Source of the DNA: Aeromicrobium sp. 9AM
GTDB lineage: Bacteria > Actinomycetota > Actinomycetes > Propionibacteriales > Nocardioidaceae
Reading direction: 5' to 3'
NCBI RefSeq assembly: GCF_902506105.1
Contig: NZ_LR733304.1
Location: forward strand, 2,919,560-2,983,559
Length of the DNA stretch: 64,000 nt
Part shown: positions 32,075 to 42,209 of the stretch, in pieces
How the letters are laid out: each line of letters opens with the position of its first letter
How positions within the stretch are numbered: position 1 is the stretch's first letter
Position numbers and translations under genes: made by a program
The notes under the pieces: generated by a model
The model's database searches: none
The model's input: only the letters and a program-made list of their open reading frames with translations
What the model was told of the DNA's origin: nothing

Positions 32075-33402
32075 GCGTTGTCCTTGAAGGCCGCGGCGAC
32101 GACGTCGAGGCCCTCGTTGAGCAGCTCGTCGCTGATCGACAGGGGTGGCAGGAAGCGGAGCACGTTGCCGTAGGTGCCGCAGGTCAGCACGATGACGCCG
32201 GCGAGGTGCGCGGCAGCGGCGATCGCGCTGGTCAGCAGCGGGTCGGGCTCGTCGGTCCCGCTCTTGACGATCTCGACGGCGATCATCGCGCCGCGACCGC
32301 GTACGTCGCCGAGGCGGTCGTCGTCGGCCTGCAGCCGGTGCAGCCGGTCGAGCATGAGCCGCTCGATCTGTCGCGCCCGTTCGACGAGCCCGTCGGACTC
32401 GATCGTCTCGATCGTGGCGAGCGCCGCGGCGCAGGCGATGGGGTTGCCGCCGTACGTGCCGCCAAGGCCGGACACGTGCGCGGCGTCCATCATCTCGGCG
32501 CGGCCGGTGACTGCTGAGAGCGGGAGTCCGCCGGCGATGCCCTTGGCGGTGACGATCAGGTCCGGCACGACGCCGTCGTGCTCGCAGGCGAACAGCTCGC
32601 CCGTACGCGCGAAGCCGCTCTGCACCTCGTCGGCGATGAACACCACGTTGTTGGCGGTGCACCACTCGGCGAGCGCGGGCAGGAAGCCCTCGGCCGGCAC
32701 GATGAAGCCGCCCTCGCCCTGGATCGGCTCGATCACGACGGCGGCGAGGTTGGCCGCGCCGACCTGCTTCTCGATGTACGTGATCGCCCGTCGTGCGGCG
32801 ACGGCTCCGTCGACATTCTTCTCGTCGCGGTACGGGTAGGAGAGCGGTGCGCGGTAGACCTCGGGGGAGAACGGCCCGAAGCCGCTCTTGTAGGGCATCG
32901 ACTTGGCGGTCATCGCCATCGTCAGGTTGGTGCGCCCGTGGTACGCGTGGTCGAACGCGACGACGGCCTGCTTCTTGGTGTGCGCGCGGGCGATCTTGAC
33001 GGCGTTCTCGACCGCCTCAGCGCCGGAGTTGAACAGCGCCGACCGCTTGTCGTGGTCGCCCGGGGTCAGCCGGTTGAGTGCCTCGGCGACTGCAACGTAG
33101 CCCTCGTACGGCGTGATCATGAAGCACGTGTGCGTGAAGGCCTCGACCTGCTCCCGCACGGCGTCCACGACTCGAGGAGCGCTGTTGCCGACCGTCGTGA
33201 CCGCGATGCCGGAGCCGAGGTCGATGAACGAGTTGCCGTCGACGTCCTTGACGATGCCGCCGCCGGCCTCGACCGCGAACACCGGCAGCGTCGTGCCGAC
33301 GCCCTGGGCGACGGCGGACTTCTTGCGGGTCATCAGCTCCTGCGAGCGAGGACCGGGGATGGCGGTGACGAGGTTGCGGCGTTGCTCGAGCGAGGCAGAC
33401 AT
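32071..33402 (-). CDS. gabT: 4-aminobutyrate--2-oxoglutarate transaminase
   Basis: This is a 443-residue class-III PLP aminotransferase. VFIADEVQSGFARTGE holds the PLP-nitrogen Asp, and AKGIAGGLPLSAV the Schiff-base Lys; DHAYHGRTNLTMAMTAKS and FNSGAEAVENAVKIAR are typical of GabT. It transfers the amino group of GABA to 2-oxoglutarate, giving succinate semialdehyde for the next gene. First gene of a three-gene operon, divergent from the LysR regulator. Confidence 0.94.
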   Translation of the reverse strand: MSASLEQRRNLVTAIPGPRSQELMTRKKSAVAQGVGTTLPVFAVEAGGGIVKDVDGNSFIDLGSGIAVTTVGNSAPRVVDAVREQVEAFTHTCFMITPYEGYVAVAEALNRLTPGDHDKRSALFNSGAEAVENAVKIARAHTKKQAVVAFDHAYHGRTNLTMAMTAKSMPYKSGFGPFSPEVYRAPLSYPYRDEKNVDGAVAARRAITYIEKQVGAANLAAVVIEPIQGEGGFIVPAEGFLPALAEWCTANNVVFIADEVQSGFARTGELFACEHDGVVPDLIVTAKGIAGGLPLSAVTGRAEMMDAAHVSGLGGTYGGNPIACAAALATIETIESDGLVERARQIERLMLDRLHRLQADDDRLGDVRGRGAMIAVEIVKSGTDEPDPLLTSAIAAAAHLAGVIVLTCGTYGNVLRFLPPLSISDELLNEGLDVVAAAFKDNA

Positions 33403-33419
33403 GCTCCGATTCTCGCCGC

Positions 33420-33454
33420 GATCAGGGTATGCCGTCCAATACTCAGTTCTGATC
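33420..33454. promoter_or_regulatory. Divergent gabT-lysR operator region
   Basis: The 71-base gap between gabT and the LysR gene carries GATCAG (33420-33425) and CTGATC (33449-33454), inverted about a 23-base centre, plus the sequence TATGCCGTCCAATA. LysR regulators usually bind such spaced dyads in divergent promoters. Confidence 0.45.
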
Positions 33455-33473
33455 GGGACTATGCTCTGCAGGC

Positions 33474-34367
33474 ATGGAACTGCGAACGCTCGGATACTTC
33501 GTCGCGGTCGCCGAGACCGGCTCGGTCAGCGCGGCGGCTGATGTCGTGCACGTGACCCAGCCCGCGCTGTCCCGCCAGATCCGGCAGCTGGAGACCGAGC
33601 TCGGTGTCGAGCTGTTCACCCGGGCGGGTGGACGGCTGCAGCTCAGTGCCGCCGGCCGGCAGTTCCTGCCGCACGCGCAGGACGTCCTGCGCCGGGCCGA
33701 CGGCGCCCGCAACGCCGCGCGCTCGTACGCCGCGGGGCGGCTCGAGCGGATCACGATCGCCGCACCGACGACGACACTGACCGATGTCATTGCGCCGTTC
33801 CTCGCCACGCTGGGGCGGGACGATCCCATGCCGACGGTCAGCGAGTCGGACCCCCGCGAGGCGTACGACGCACTGCGGCACGGCGCCGACCTCGCGATCG
33901 CGACCGAGCCGCCGCCGGCCCGGCTGGCGAGCACGGCGCTCGCGGTGCTGCCCGTGTGGGCGTACGTACGGGCAGATCATCAGTGGCACGACCGTGACTC
34001 CGTACGCCTCAAGGATCTCGCGACCGAGACCGTGCTCGCCCTGACACCGGCCTTCAAGCCGCGACAGATCCTCGATCGGGCGATGGAGCGGGCCGGTGTG
34101 TCGCCGGGAACCGTCGTCGACTGCAGCAATCCCCAGGTCGCGCAGGCCTTGGCCGCTGCGGGACGGGGTGCCGCGGTGGTGTCGGACGACCCGCGATTCG
34201 GGCTGCACCCGCTGGAGATCGTCGGCCGGGACGGCCCGCTGCGGATCGAGCTGTTTGCGGCGTGGGAACCCGGTCACCACGCGGCGGAGACGCTCGGTGA
34301 GCTGGCGGCGCGGCTGCGGTTGTTCTGCGTCGATCGCTACGGTGCGGACGTCGCACCGACGGGCTGA
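33474..34367 (+). CDS. LysR-family transcriptional regulator of the gab genes
   Basis: The 297-residue protein has an N-terminal winged HTH (LRTLGYFVAVAETGSVSAAADVVHVTQPALSRQIRQLE split) and a periplasmic-binding-protein-like effector domain (about 90-290). Divergent placement 71 bases from gabT makes it the likely regulator of GABA use, with GABA or succinate semialdehyde as candidate effector. The effector is inferred. Length is normal for the family. Confidence 0.88.
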   Translation: MELRTLGYFVAVAETGSVSAAADVVHVTQPALSRQIRQLETELGVELFTRAGGRLQLSAAGRQFLPHAQDVLRRADGARNAARSYAAGRLERITIAAPTTTLTDVIAPFLATLGRDDPMPTVSESDPREAYDALRHGADLAIATEPPPARLASTALAVLPVWAYVRADHQWHDRDSVRLKDLATETVLALTPAFKPRQILDRAMERAGVSPGTVVDCSNPQVAQALAAAGRGAAVVSDDPRFGLHPLEIVGRDGPLRIELFAAWEPGHHAAETLGELAARLRLFCVDRYGADVAPTG

Positions 34368-34535
34368 TCGCTCTTGCGGTCTCCCGCAAGCTTTCCCGCA
34401 ACACGATGACTCGGCCTTGAGCGCGAGCTACTTTCGGTTGTGGGAGATGCAAGAGGACGGTTTCCTCGTCAGACCCGTCCATTCGGCTGATCCGCAGTTG
34501 TGTCGCACGCATCGCTGCGTGTTTGTGTGCGACAT

Positions 34536-34565
34536 GGTGCCCCTGGGTCCGAGCCCAGGGGCACC
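34536..34565 (-). terminator. Hairpin terminator after the DUF3817 gene
   Basis: GGTGCCCCTGGG and CCCAGGGGCACC form a perfect 12-bp stem with loop TCCGAG, nine bases after the stop. Immediately to the left TGTCGCAC (34501-34508) and GTGCGACA (34527-34534) make a second stem, and the rest of the 34368-34574 gap has no gene. Confidence 0.75.
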
Positions 34566-34574
34566 GTTGCGTTT

Positions 34575-34919
34575 CTACGCGCTTGCGGGCGCCTCGACCG
34601 GCTTGCTGAGCAAACCCTTGCGATCGGCGACGGTCTCGAACCAGTACGTGCAGAACGGCGGGATGCTCGACGCGAGCGCCAGCACGGTCGTCTTGGCGTC
34701 CCACTTGAAGCCGAGCTTGGCGACGATGCAGCTTGCGACGTACAGCATGAAGATGCCGCCGTGGATGGGGCCGGCAACCGGCACGCCACCCTCGTGGAGG
34801 CCGAACGGCTCCGACTCGAGGATCCACTTGCAGAACATCGCCGCGAGCAGGAGGGCCCACGAAAAGGCCTCGGCGATCGCGACGGTACGGAAGATGGTGC
34901 GGACGGTAGAGGGATTCAC
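34575..34919 (-). CDS. DUF3817 domain membrane protein
   Basis: This 114-residue integral membrane protein with three to four helices has the DUF3817 pattern: FRTVAIAEAFSWALLLAAMF, PIHGGIFMLYVASCI and SSIPPFCTYWFE. Actinobacterial members include the C-terminal part of some transporters and YdzA-like proteins; function unknown. It is transcribed alone, with its own terminator. Confidence 0.82.
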   Translation of the reverse strand: MNPSTVRTIFRTVAIAEAFSWALLLAAMFCKWILESEPFGLHEGGVPVAGPIHGGIFMLYVASCIVAKLGFKWDAKTTVLALASSIPPFCTYWFETVADRKGLLSKPVEAPASA

Positions 34920-34974
34920 GCCTCCACGCTACCCGCGTAACGCAGGGGCAATGTGGGCCAGTGACAATGGTCAT

Positions 34975-35619
34975 ATGGCCTTCCTCCTGCGCGTCGAGCT
35001 GCCCGACGTACCCGGTTCCCTGGGTGCGCTCGCGACGGCGCTCGGTGGTGCCGGGGCCGACATCGAGGCGATCGAGATCGTCGAGCGCCGCTCGGACGGC
35101 CGGGTCGTCGACGACGTCCTGCTCGAGCTGCCGGCCCGGGTCATGCCGGACGCGCTGATCACGGCGTGCCACCAGCTCGAGGGGGTCAAGGTCGACTGGA
35201 TCTCGCGCTACAACGCCGGCGCCAACCTGAGCATGGACCTCGAGGCGGTCGAGCGGTTCACCGAGGACCCGGCCAAAGCCATCGAGAACCTCGTCGAGGT
35301 CATCCCGTCGACGTTCCGCACGGACTGGGCGATGGCGCTGAACCGGGTCGACGGCCAGGCAGTGGTCATGGCGAAGTCGTCGACCGCGCCCAAGCTCGTC
35401 GACGAGGCCACGGCGTGGCTCGGCATCCGCAAGTCCAAGGTCCTGCGCGAGGTGCCGGAGTGGGACTCGACGGTGCTCGCGGCGTCGCCGGCGCGGGATC
35501 GTCGCGGCGACGGTTTCGTCGTGGTCGTGGGCCGGCACGGCGGTCCGGAGTTCCTGGCCTCAGAGCTCGCGAGGCTCGGCCACATGGTCTCGCTCGCCGC
35601 ATCCGTCCAGTCCCGCTGA
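34975..35619 (+). CDS. ACT-domain amino-acid-binding regulatory protein
   Basis: ATG 34975 gives 214 residues; the open frame to the left is non-coding. The N-terminal ACT domain starts FLLRVELPDVPGSLGALATALGGAGADIEAI, a regulatory fold that binds small amino acids. The remaining part (about 75-214) is seen as a second region in actinobacterial stand-alone ACT proteins and has no catalytic motif. It probably senses amino acids. It stands alone and ends at a strong double hairpin. Confidence 0.8.
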   Translation: MAFLLRVELPDVPGSLGALATALGGAGADIEAIEIVERRSDGRVVDDVLLELPARVMPDALITACHQLEGVKVDWISRYNAGANLSMDLEAVERFTEDPAKAIENLVEVIPSTFRTDWAMALNRVDGQAVVMAKSSTAPKLVDEATAWLGIRKSKVLREVPEWDSTVLAASPARDRRGDGFVVVVGRHGGPEFLASELARLGHMVSLAASVQSR

Positions 35620-35621
35620 CC

Positions 35622-35686
35622 GCGGTTTACCAGGAGAACCTGGTAAACCGCCACTTCGCCAGGCAAATTTGCCGGGAGGAGTGGCG
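35622..35686 (+). terminator. Tandem double-hairpin terminator
   Basis: GCGGTTTACCAGG (35622-35634) pairs perfectly with CCTGGTAAACCGC (35639-35651) around AGAA. A second stem, CGCCACT (35649-35655) with AGTGGCG (35680-35686), encloses the palindrome GGCAAATTTGCC (35662-35673). The two overlap by three bases, so the folds compete. It lies between convergent genes. Confidence 0.8.
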
Positions 35687-35708
35687 GCTTGCCGGTCGAA
35701 GCGCGGAC

Positions 35709-36590
35709 CTAGTCGGCGGGCTTGGTCTCCGGTACGTGTGAGTGGTGGAAGCGGCCGAGCGCGTCGACCTCCTTCTCCATCTGCGGGACGGTCTTGCGAG
35801 TCAGCCGCTTGAGCACGGGCCACACCAGCGGCGAGTTGGTCAGCGCCTTGCTCCAATTGGCGAGCAGGACACCCTTGGGCACGTAGACCCGGGACTTGCG
35901 CTTGGCGAAGCCGTGCAGGATCAGCTCGACGCACTCCTCGACGCTGGTCGTGCTGTTGGCGGGGTAGGGCAGCTTCTTGCGCACGTCGCGGAACGACGGC
36001 AGGTCCTTCTCGGCGTTGCGCACGATGTCGGTGTCGATCCACGACGGGTGGCACACGCCGACATCGATGCCGAGGTGCGCGACCTCCTGCTTGTACGCCA
36101 GCGCGAGCGACTCGGCACCGGCCTTGCTGGCGTTGTACGACGCCAGGCCCGCGAGCGCCGTGAACGAGGCGAGCGAGGCGACGACCAGGGCGTACCCGTT
36201 GGTCGCGGCGAGATGCGGCGTCGCGTACTTGAGCGTGCGGAAGACGCCGTTGATGTTGATGTCGACGACCCGCTCGAACGCGGCGTCGTCGATCTGGCGC
36301 ACGGTGCCGTACGACGCGATGCCGGCGTTGGCGAGGACGAAGTCGATGCGGCCGAAGTGCTCGGCGGCGGCCGTGGTCGCGGCGGCGACGGCGAGCGAGT
36401 CGCGGACGTCCGCCTCCCACCACGCCGCGGAGTCGCCGAGCTCGTCGGACAGCTCGGAGAGGAGGTCGGGCTCGAGGCCCACGAGGGCGACCTTGCCGCC
36501 GCGCTCGACGAAGCCGCGTGCGACGCCGGCTCCGATGCCACGTGCGGCGCCGGTGATGAGCGCGACCTTGCCGGTGAAGTTGTCAGCCAT
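35709..36590 (-). CDS. SDR family oxidoreductase
   Basis: ATG 36590 gives 293 residues. ITGAARGIGAGVARGF is the cofactor motif, ANAGIASYG the loop, SLASFTAL holds the catalytic Ser, and SYNASKAG the Tyr-x-x-x-Lys. The C-terminal extension beyond 230 (RVYVPKGVLLANWSKAL...) with a hydrophobic patch resembles membrane-associated SDRs acting on lipids or sterols. The substrate is unknown. A perfect 13-bp palindrome just upstream may be the site of a regulator encoded elsewhere. Confidence 0.86.
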   Translation of the reverse strand: MADNFTGKVALITGAARGIGAGVARGFVERGGKVALVGLEPDLLSELSDELGDSAAWWEADVRDSLAVAAATTAAAEHFGRIDFVLANAGIASYGTVRQIDDAAFERVVDININGVFRTLKYATPHLAATNGYALVVASLASFTALAGLASYNASKAGAESLALAYKQEVAHLGIDVGVCHPSWIDTDIVRNAEKDLPSFRDVRKKLPYPANSTTSVEECVELILHGFAKRKSRVYVPKGVLLANWSKALTNSPLVWPVLKRLTRKTVPQMEKEVDALGRFHHSHVPETKPAD

Positions 36591-36599
36591 CGGGCCAAC

Positions 36600-36612
36600 A
36601 TACCGCCGGTAT
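36600..36612 (-). promoter_or_regulatory. Palindromic operator upstream of the SDR gene
   Basis: ATACCGCCGGTAT is a perfect dyad (ATACCG-C-CGGTAT) ending 10 bases before the start codon, the size of a TetR half-site pair. No regulator gene lies next to it. Confidence 0.5.
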
Positions 36613-36648
36613 CTGAAATAAGCCACTCCCGATGTCACATACGCGTGC

Positions 36649-37017
36649 TCAGGCCTGGAGGCGATCGACGAGGTCGTCGAGGGAGGGCACGAACCAGAGC
36701 TGCCGCCCACGGTTGGACTCGGTGATCCAGGCCCGCAGCGAGACGCTCTCGTCGACGCGAGCCGCGATGTCGCCGACGATCACGAGGTGCAGCCGATAGT
36801 TGACGAACTTCTGCGCGACCTCGCCGGCGAACCCGGTCTTGAGCTCGAAGAAGTCGTCGGTCAGCCGCGCGGCCGGGATCGCGACGACCTGGGCCTCACC
36901 CCAGGCGGCGTCCCCGACGATCCCGGTCGCGGCCTCGACCGTGGCGAGGGGCGCGCCGTCGTCAGGCATGACGAGGACAGGTGTCCCGTGGATCGTGGTC
37001 AGCTGGTTCTCGGGCAT
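36649..37017 (-). CDS. DUF4180 domain protein
   Basis: This 122-residue soluble protein has the DUF4180 pattern: LATVEAATGIVGDAAWGEAQVVAIPAARL then DDFFELKTGFAGEVAQKFVNY, and a C-terminal WFVPSLDDLVDRL. The fold resembles STAS-like or anti-sigma-antagonist-associated proteins, but function is unknown. Its start lies 45 bases from divergent menB. Confidence 0.83.
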   Translation of the reverse strand: MPENQLTTIHGTPVLVMPDDGAPLATVEAATGIVGDAAWGEAQVVAIPAARLTDDFFELKTGFAGEVAQKFVNYRLHLVIVGDIAARVDESVSLRAWITESNRGRQLWFVPSLDDLVDRLQA

Positions 37018-37061
37018 GCCAGGACGATATCGAGCCGTCGCTGCGCGATACCCTCGCCGTC

Positions 37062-37967
<906 letters not shown>

Positions 37968-38116
37968 GCCTGCTGGCAGTTCTCAGGCAATTCATCTGGC
38001 GCGACGCGGTGACGCGCGTACAGTCGAAGAGCCGAGGATTTCCGAACGAAGAGTTCCACTCCGTCGTTTTCGGCGTACGTCAGTATCCGGCCTTGTCGTC
38101 GGGGACGGGCCGATGC

Positions 38117-38815
38117 ATGGCACCGATTCACCAACCCCTTCTTCCTCCGCAGCTCTGCGACTCGCCGACGCTGCCCCGCCTGAGTGCCGTCCTCGCTCGT
38201 GTCGTAACGAGCGTGGCGACCGCGGTTGTCGCCCCGGCCGTCCTGTTCGCCGCGACGGCAGTCTTGGCGAACGTCGCCACGGCGATGATCGTGGCGCTCG
38301 GGTGGCTGGCCGGGGCCGTCCTGTGGCGCGGGTCGACCGGACGGCCCGTGTCGGGGCTTCTGATGCTCACGATCGTGATCATGTCGGTGAAGACCGCGAT
38401 CACCTTCGCAACCGGCAACACGTTCATCTACTTCGTGCAGCCGGTCGTGGTCGATGCGGTGGTGGCGACCCTCTTCCTCGCCTCGTGGCAATCGGATCGA
38501 CCCTTCGTCTCGCGTCTCGCGCCGGACTTCTGCCCCTTGAATGTCGCCGTCGCCGCGCGCCCTCGGATCAGGCAGCTCTTCAGAGGGCTGACCCTGATGT
38601 GGGGACTGGTCATCCTGGTCAAGGGAGTCGTCACCCTGTGGCTGTTGCTCACCCTGTCGACGGTCGACTTCATCGTGATCAAGGGCAGCGTGATTCTGGC
38701 CCTGACCTTGACGACGATCGCCGCGACGGTCGCGTGGTCGGTCGCGGTCTGCCGCAAGGACGGCCTGCTCGGCCCGACTCGGGACGCGCCCAGCATGAGT
38801 CCGCAATACACGTAG
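38117..38815 (+). CDS. Hypothetical multi-span membrane protein (VC0807/DUF3159-like)
   Basis: ATG 38117 with GGGACGGG upstream gives 232 residues; a longer open frame to the left is a shadow of menB. Five to six hydrophobic helices lie in about 30-215, with NTFIYFVQPVVVDAVVATLFLASW and FRGLTLMWGLVILVKGVVTLWLLLTL. This arrangement resembles VC0807 and septation-protein-A-like families (a conserved FVQP-x-x-x-D and LT-x-x-WG). The assignment is tentative. The 149-base gap before it has no site I recognise. Confidence 0.65.
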   Translation: MAPIHQPLLPPQLCDSPTLPRLSAVLARVVTSVATAVVAPAVLFAATAVLANVATAMIVALGWLAGAVLWRGSTGRPVSGLLMLTIVIMSVKTAITFATGNTFIYFVQPVVVDAVVATLFLASWQSDRPFVSRLAPDFCPLNVAVAARPRIRQLFRGLTLMWGLVILVKGVVTLWLLLTLSTVDFIVIKGSVILALTLTTIAATVAWSVAVCRKDGLLGPTRDAPSMSPQYT

Positions 38816-38877
38816 TCCCACGCTCACGACGTACTCGAGGGATGAGACGCGAGTCTCACAGGGTGGTCGCGCGTGTT

Positions 38878-38896
38878 GCGAACAGATAACGTTCGC
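38878..38896 (+). promoter_or_regulatory. Palindrome over the pntA -10 region; probable leaderless start
   Basis: GCGAAC (38878-38883) and GTTCGC (38891-38896) flank AGATAAC, which holds a GATAAC -10-like box. That places transcription start at about the pntA ATG (38900). No Shine-Dalgarno is present, so a leaderless mRNA is likely. A small stem TGAGAC-GCGA-GTCTCA lies at 38843-38858. Confidence 0.45.
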
Positions 38897-38899
38897 CGA

Positions 38900-40474
38900 A
38901 TGAGCGACGGACAGCAAGAGAGCCCGCCAGCAGCGGTGATCGGGGTTGTTGCCGAGTCCAGTCCCGGCGAGACCCGCGTCTCCGCGACACCGGCAACCGT
39001 ACGCCAGCTGATCGACCTCGGCTACGTCGTGGCGGTCGAGTCGGGCGCTGGTGCCAAGGCGTCGTTCACCGACGAGGCGTACGTCGAGGCCGGCGCGGTG
39101 ATCGCGCCCGCAGTCGACGTGTGGCACAGCGGCATCGTGTTCAAGGTCAACGCGCCCTCGACGTTCGAGATCGGCAAGCTCGCCGATGGCGCGACGCTCA
39201 TCAGCCTCATCAGCCCTGCGCTCAACCCCGACCTCGTCGAGGCCCTCGCCCAGCGCCCGATCACGGTGCTGGCGATGGACGCCGTGCCGCGCATCTCCCG
39301 CGCGCAGTCGATGGATGTGCTGAGCTCGATGGCCAACATCGCCGGCTACCGCGCGGTCGTCGAGGCTGCCCACGTGTTCGGCCGGTTCTTCACGGGCCAG
39401 ATCACCGCGGCGGGCAAGGTGCCGCCGGCCAAGGTGCTGGTCGCGGGTGTCGGCGTGGCCGGCCTCGCCGCGATCGGCACGGCCAACAGCATGGGCGCGA
39501 TCGTACGTGCGACAGACCCGCGAGCCGAGGTCGCCGACCAGGTCGCGTCGCTCGGTGGCGAGTACCTCGCGGTCGACGTCGAGACCGAGCAGAGCACCGA
39601 CGGCTACGCCAAGGCCACGTCGGAGGACTACGACCGGCGCGCCGCCGAGATCTACTCCGAGCAGGCCGCCGATGTCGACATCATCATCACCACGGCGCTG
39701 ATCCCCGGACGCGCCGCACCGGTGCTCATCACCGCGGCAGATGTCGCGAGCATGAAGGCCGGCAGCGTCATCGTGGACATGGCCGCGTCCAACGGCGGCA
39801 ACGTCGAGGGCTCGGTCGCCGGCGAGGCGGTCGTGACCGACAACGGTGTGACGATCATCGGCTACACCGACCTCGCGGGCCGGCTGCCGACGCAGGCCTC
39901 GCAGCTCTACGGCACCAACCTGGTCAACCTCATGAAGCTGCTCACGCCGGGCAAGGACGGCCAGCTCGTCCTGGACCTGGACGATGTCGTGCAGCGCACC
40001 ATCACGGTCGTACGTGACCGGGAGACGCTGTGGCCGCCACCGCCGGTGCAGGTCTCGGCCGCGCCGGCTGCGGCAGGCGCTTCGACAGGCTCAACCGGCG
40101 TGGAGCCCAAGCCCGAGAAGCAGCCCATGTCGACTGAGCGCAAGCTGACGCTGATCGGCATCGGCGTCCTCGCACTGTTCCTCGTCAACGCGTACGCACC
40201 TGAGCCACTGCCGGAGCACTTCACGGTGCTGGTCCTGGCGATCGTGATCGGCTATTACGTCATCGGCAAGGTGCACCACGCGCTGCACACGCCGCTGATG
40301 TCGGTGACCAACGCGATCTCCGGCATCATCGTCGTCGGCGCGATGCAGCAGATCGCCGCCGATGACGCGGCGATCCGCACGCTCGCCTTCGTCGCCGTCC
40401 TGCTCGCCAGCATCAACGTCTTCGGTGGCTTCGCCGTGACCCGACGCATGCTCAGCATGTTCTCGAAAGGCTGA
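38900..40474 (+). CDS. pntA: Proton-translocating NAD(P) transhydrogenase, alpha subunit (fused)
   Basis: This 524-residue protein joins the NAD-binding domain I (alanine-dehydrogenase-like, about 10-380; [18 protein letters not shown]) to the four-helix membrane part (about 410-520). The enzyme couples hydride transfer between NADH and NADP+ to proton movement and supplies NADPH. In many actinobacteria the two parts are separate genes (pntAA, pntAB). Here they are fused through a low-complexity linker, [20 protein letters not shown], that is built from a dispersed repeat element (40081-40094). pntB follows after five bases. Confidence 0.93.
   Translation: MSDGQQESPPAAVIGVVAESSPGETRVSATPATVRQLIDLGYVVAVESGAGAKASFTDEAYVEAGAVIAPAVDVWHSGIVFKVNAPSTFEIGKLADGATLISLISPALNPDLVEALAQRPITVLAMDAVPRISRAQSMDVLSSMANIAGYRAVVEAAHVFGRFFTGQITAAGKVPPAKVLVAGVGVAGLAAIGTANSMGAIVRATDPRAEVADQVASLGGEYLAVDVETEQSTDGYAKATSEDYDRRAAEIYSEQAADVDIIITTALIPGRAAPVLITAADVASMKAGSVIVDMAASNGGNVEGSVAGEAVVTDNGVTIIGYTDLAGRLPTQASQLYGTNLVNLMKLLTPGKDGQLVLDLDDVVQRTITVVRDRETLWPPPPVQVSAAPAAAGASTGSTGVEPKPEKQPMSTERKLTLIGIGVLALFLVNAYAPEPLPEHFTVLVLAIVIGYYVIGKVHHALHTPLMSVTNAISGIIVVGAMQQIAADDAAIRTLAFVAVLLASINVFGGFAVTRRMLSMFSKG
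40081..40094. repeat. Dispersed repeat element in the pntA linker
   Basis: TTCGACAGGCTCAA is the reverse complement of the element TTGAGCCTGTCGAA seen at 51652. It lies in frame precisely between the soluble and membrane halves of PntA. Confidence 0.7.
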
Positions 40475-40479
40475 TCGCG

Positions 40480-41871
40480 ATGACTTCGCAAAGCGTTGCC
40501 ACCGCGGCATACCTCGTCGCGGCGTTGCTGTTCATCCTCAGCCTCGCCGGGCTGTCCAAGCACGAGTCGTCCCGCCAGGGCGTGCTCTACGGCATCGTCG
40601 GCATGGCGATCGCCCTCGTTGCGACCTTCATCGTCGTCGCCGACGCCGAAAGCACAGGTGCGGCCGGGATCATCCTGCTGCTGATCGCCGTCGCGATCGG
40701 TGCGGCCATCGGCCTGTGGCGCGCCCGCGTCGTCGAGATGACCGGCATGCCCGAGCTCATCGCGCTGCTGCACTCGTTCGTCGGTCTCGCCGCCGTGCTC
40801 GTCGGCTGGAACGGCCACCTCGAGGACAACTTCCTCACCGGTTCGCTGGAGGACATCCACAACGCCGAGGTGTTCGTCGGCGTCTTCATCGGTGCCGTGA
40901 CGTTCACCGGCTCGATCGTCGCGTTCCTCAAGCTCTCGGCGCGCATCAAGTCGGCGCCGCTGATGCTGCCGGGCAAGAACTACATCAACCTCGGCGCGCT
41001 GGCCGCGTTCGCGGGGCTGACGATCTGGTTCGTGGCGTCGCCCAACATCGGCCTGCTCATCGCGGTCACGATCGTCGCGCTCGCACTGGGCTGGCACCTC
41101 GTCGCGTCGATCGGCGGCGGCGACATGCCGGTCGTGGTGTCGATGCTCAACTCGTACTCCGGCTGGGCCGCGGCGGCATCGGGCTTCCTGCTCGACAACA
41201 ACGCGCTGATCGTGACGGGCGCGCTGGTCGGCTCGTCAGGTGCCTACCTGTCGTACATCATGTGCCAGGCGATGAACCGCTCGTTCATCTCGGTCATCGC
41301 CGGCGGCTTCGGCATGGAGGCCGCCACTGCCGACGACACGGACTATGGCGACTACCGCGAGATCAATGCCGCCGACACCGCGGAGCTGCTCAAGAACGCC
41401 TCATCCGTGATCATCACGCCGGGCTACGGCATGGCCGTCGCGCAGGCGCAGTATCCGGTCGCCGACCTCGTCAAGAAGCTGCGTGAGCGCGACATCGAGG
41501 TGCGCTTCGGCATCCACCCCGTCGCCGGTCGCCTGCCCGGGCACATGAACGTGCTGCTCGCCGAGGCCAAGGTGCCGTACGACATCGCGCTGGAGATGGA
41601 CGAGATCAACGACGACTTCGACGGCACGTCGGTCGTGCTGGTCATCGGCGCCAACGACACCGTCAACCCGGCCGCGACCGAGGACCCCAGCAGCCCCATC
41701 GCCGGTATGCCGGTGCTGCGGGTGTGGGAGGCCGACAACGTCGTGGTGTTCAAGCGGTCGATGGCCGCGGGCTATGCCGGCGTCCAGAATCCGTTGTTCT
41801 TCCGCGATAACGCCCAGATGTTGTTCGGCGACGCCAAGGAGCGGGTCGAGGACATCCTGCGCGAGCTCTGA
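40480..41871 (+). CDS. pntB: Proton-translocating NAD(P) transhydrogenase, beta subunit
   Basis: This 463-residue protein has eight to nine membrane helices (about 5-270) forming the proton channel, then the NADP-binding domain III (about 285-460): [40 protein letters not shown] and [14 protein letters not shown] with [12 protein letters not shown]. All canonical motifs are present. Start ATG 40480 lies five bases after pntA, in one operon. Confidence 0.95.
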   Translation: MTSQSVATAAYLVAALLFILSLAGLSKHESSRQGVLYGIVGMAIALVATFIVVADAESTGAAGIILLLIAVAIGAAIGLWRARVVEMTGMPELIALLHSFVGLAAVLVGWNGHLEDNFLTGSLEDIHNAEVFVGVFIGAVTFTGSIVAFLKLSARIKSAPLMLPGKNYINLGALAAFAGLTIWFVASPNIGLLIAVTIVALALGWHLVASIGGGDMPVVVSMLNSYSGWAAAASGFLLDNNALIVTGALVGSSGAYLSYIMCQAMNRSFISVIAGGFGMEAATADDTDYGDYREINAADTAELLKNASSVIITPGYGMAVAQAQYPVADLVKKLRERDIEVRFGIHPVAGRLPGHMNVLLAEAKVPYDIALEMDEINDDFDGTSVVLVIGANDTVNPAATEDPSSPIAGMPVLRVWEADNVVVFKRSMAAGYAGVQNPLFFRDNAQMLFGDAKERVEDILREL

Positions 41872-41934
41872 CCCCGGCGTGACGCCTGTGCCCGACATTC
41901 GTTGAGTATGGTGACCCGATCCTTTGGAGGACCC

Positions 41935-42054
41935 GTGGACAAGCCTGAGTACGACCGGCCCGAGGACAAGGAATCGGCGGGGAGCAAAGCCCTCGTGTTC
42001 CTGGTCCTGGCGATCGTCGTCGTCGCCATCTTCTACTTCGGCATCTACCGCTGA
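41935..42054 (+). CDS. Small single-helix membrane protein (39 aa)
   Basis: GTG 41935, seven bases after GGAGG, encodes 39 residues: a charged N-terminus (MDKPEYDRPEDKESAGSK) and one membrane helix (ALVFLVLAIVVVAIFYFGI). Spacing, ribosome site and membrane character support a real gene. It may be a small partner of PntAB or stand alone; it is 63 bases after pntB and could be co-transcribed. Confidence 0.6.
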   Translation: MDKPEYDRPEDKESAGSKALVFLVLAIVVVAIFYFGIYR

Positions 42055-42073
42055 GCGAGCCTGTAGCCGTACG

Positions 42074-42170
42074 CCCCTTCGCTTCGCTCCCGCGACTCGC
42101 AGAGCTCGTCGCTAGGGGCCGGAGACTCGCTCGCTAACGAGGCCGCCCGCGGCCGACTGGGAGCGAGCGA
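42074..42170. repeat. Two-module GC-rich intergenic repeat, copy 1 (order A-B)
   Basis: Module A (42074-42118, CCCCTTCGCTTCGCTCCCGC...CGCTAGGGG) matches 46829-46873 at 43 of 45 positions. Module B (42139-42170, GGCCGCCCGCGGCCGACTGG...) matches 46744-46774 with one difference. The order of the modules is swapped between copies. Both copies fill gaps between convergent genes, so they may act as terminators. Confidence 0.75.
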
Positions 42171-42209
42171 GGAACGAGCGAGCGAAGCGTCGTGAGCCGA
42201 AAGGCTCGC

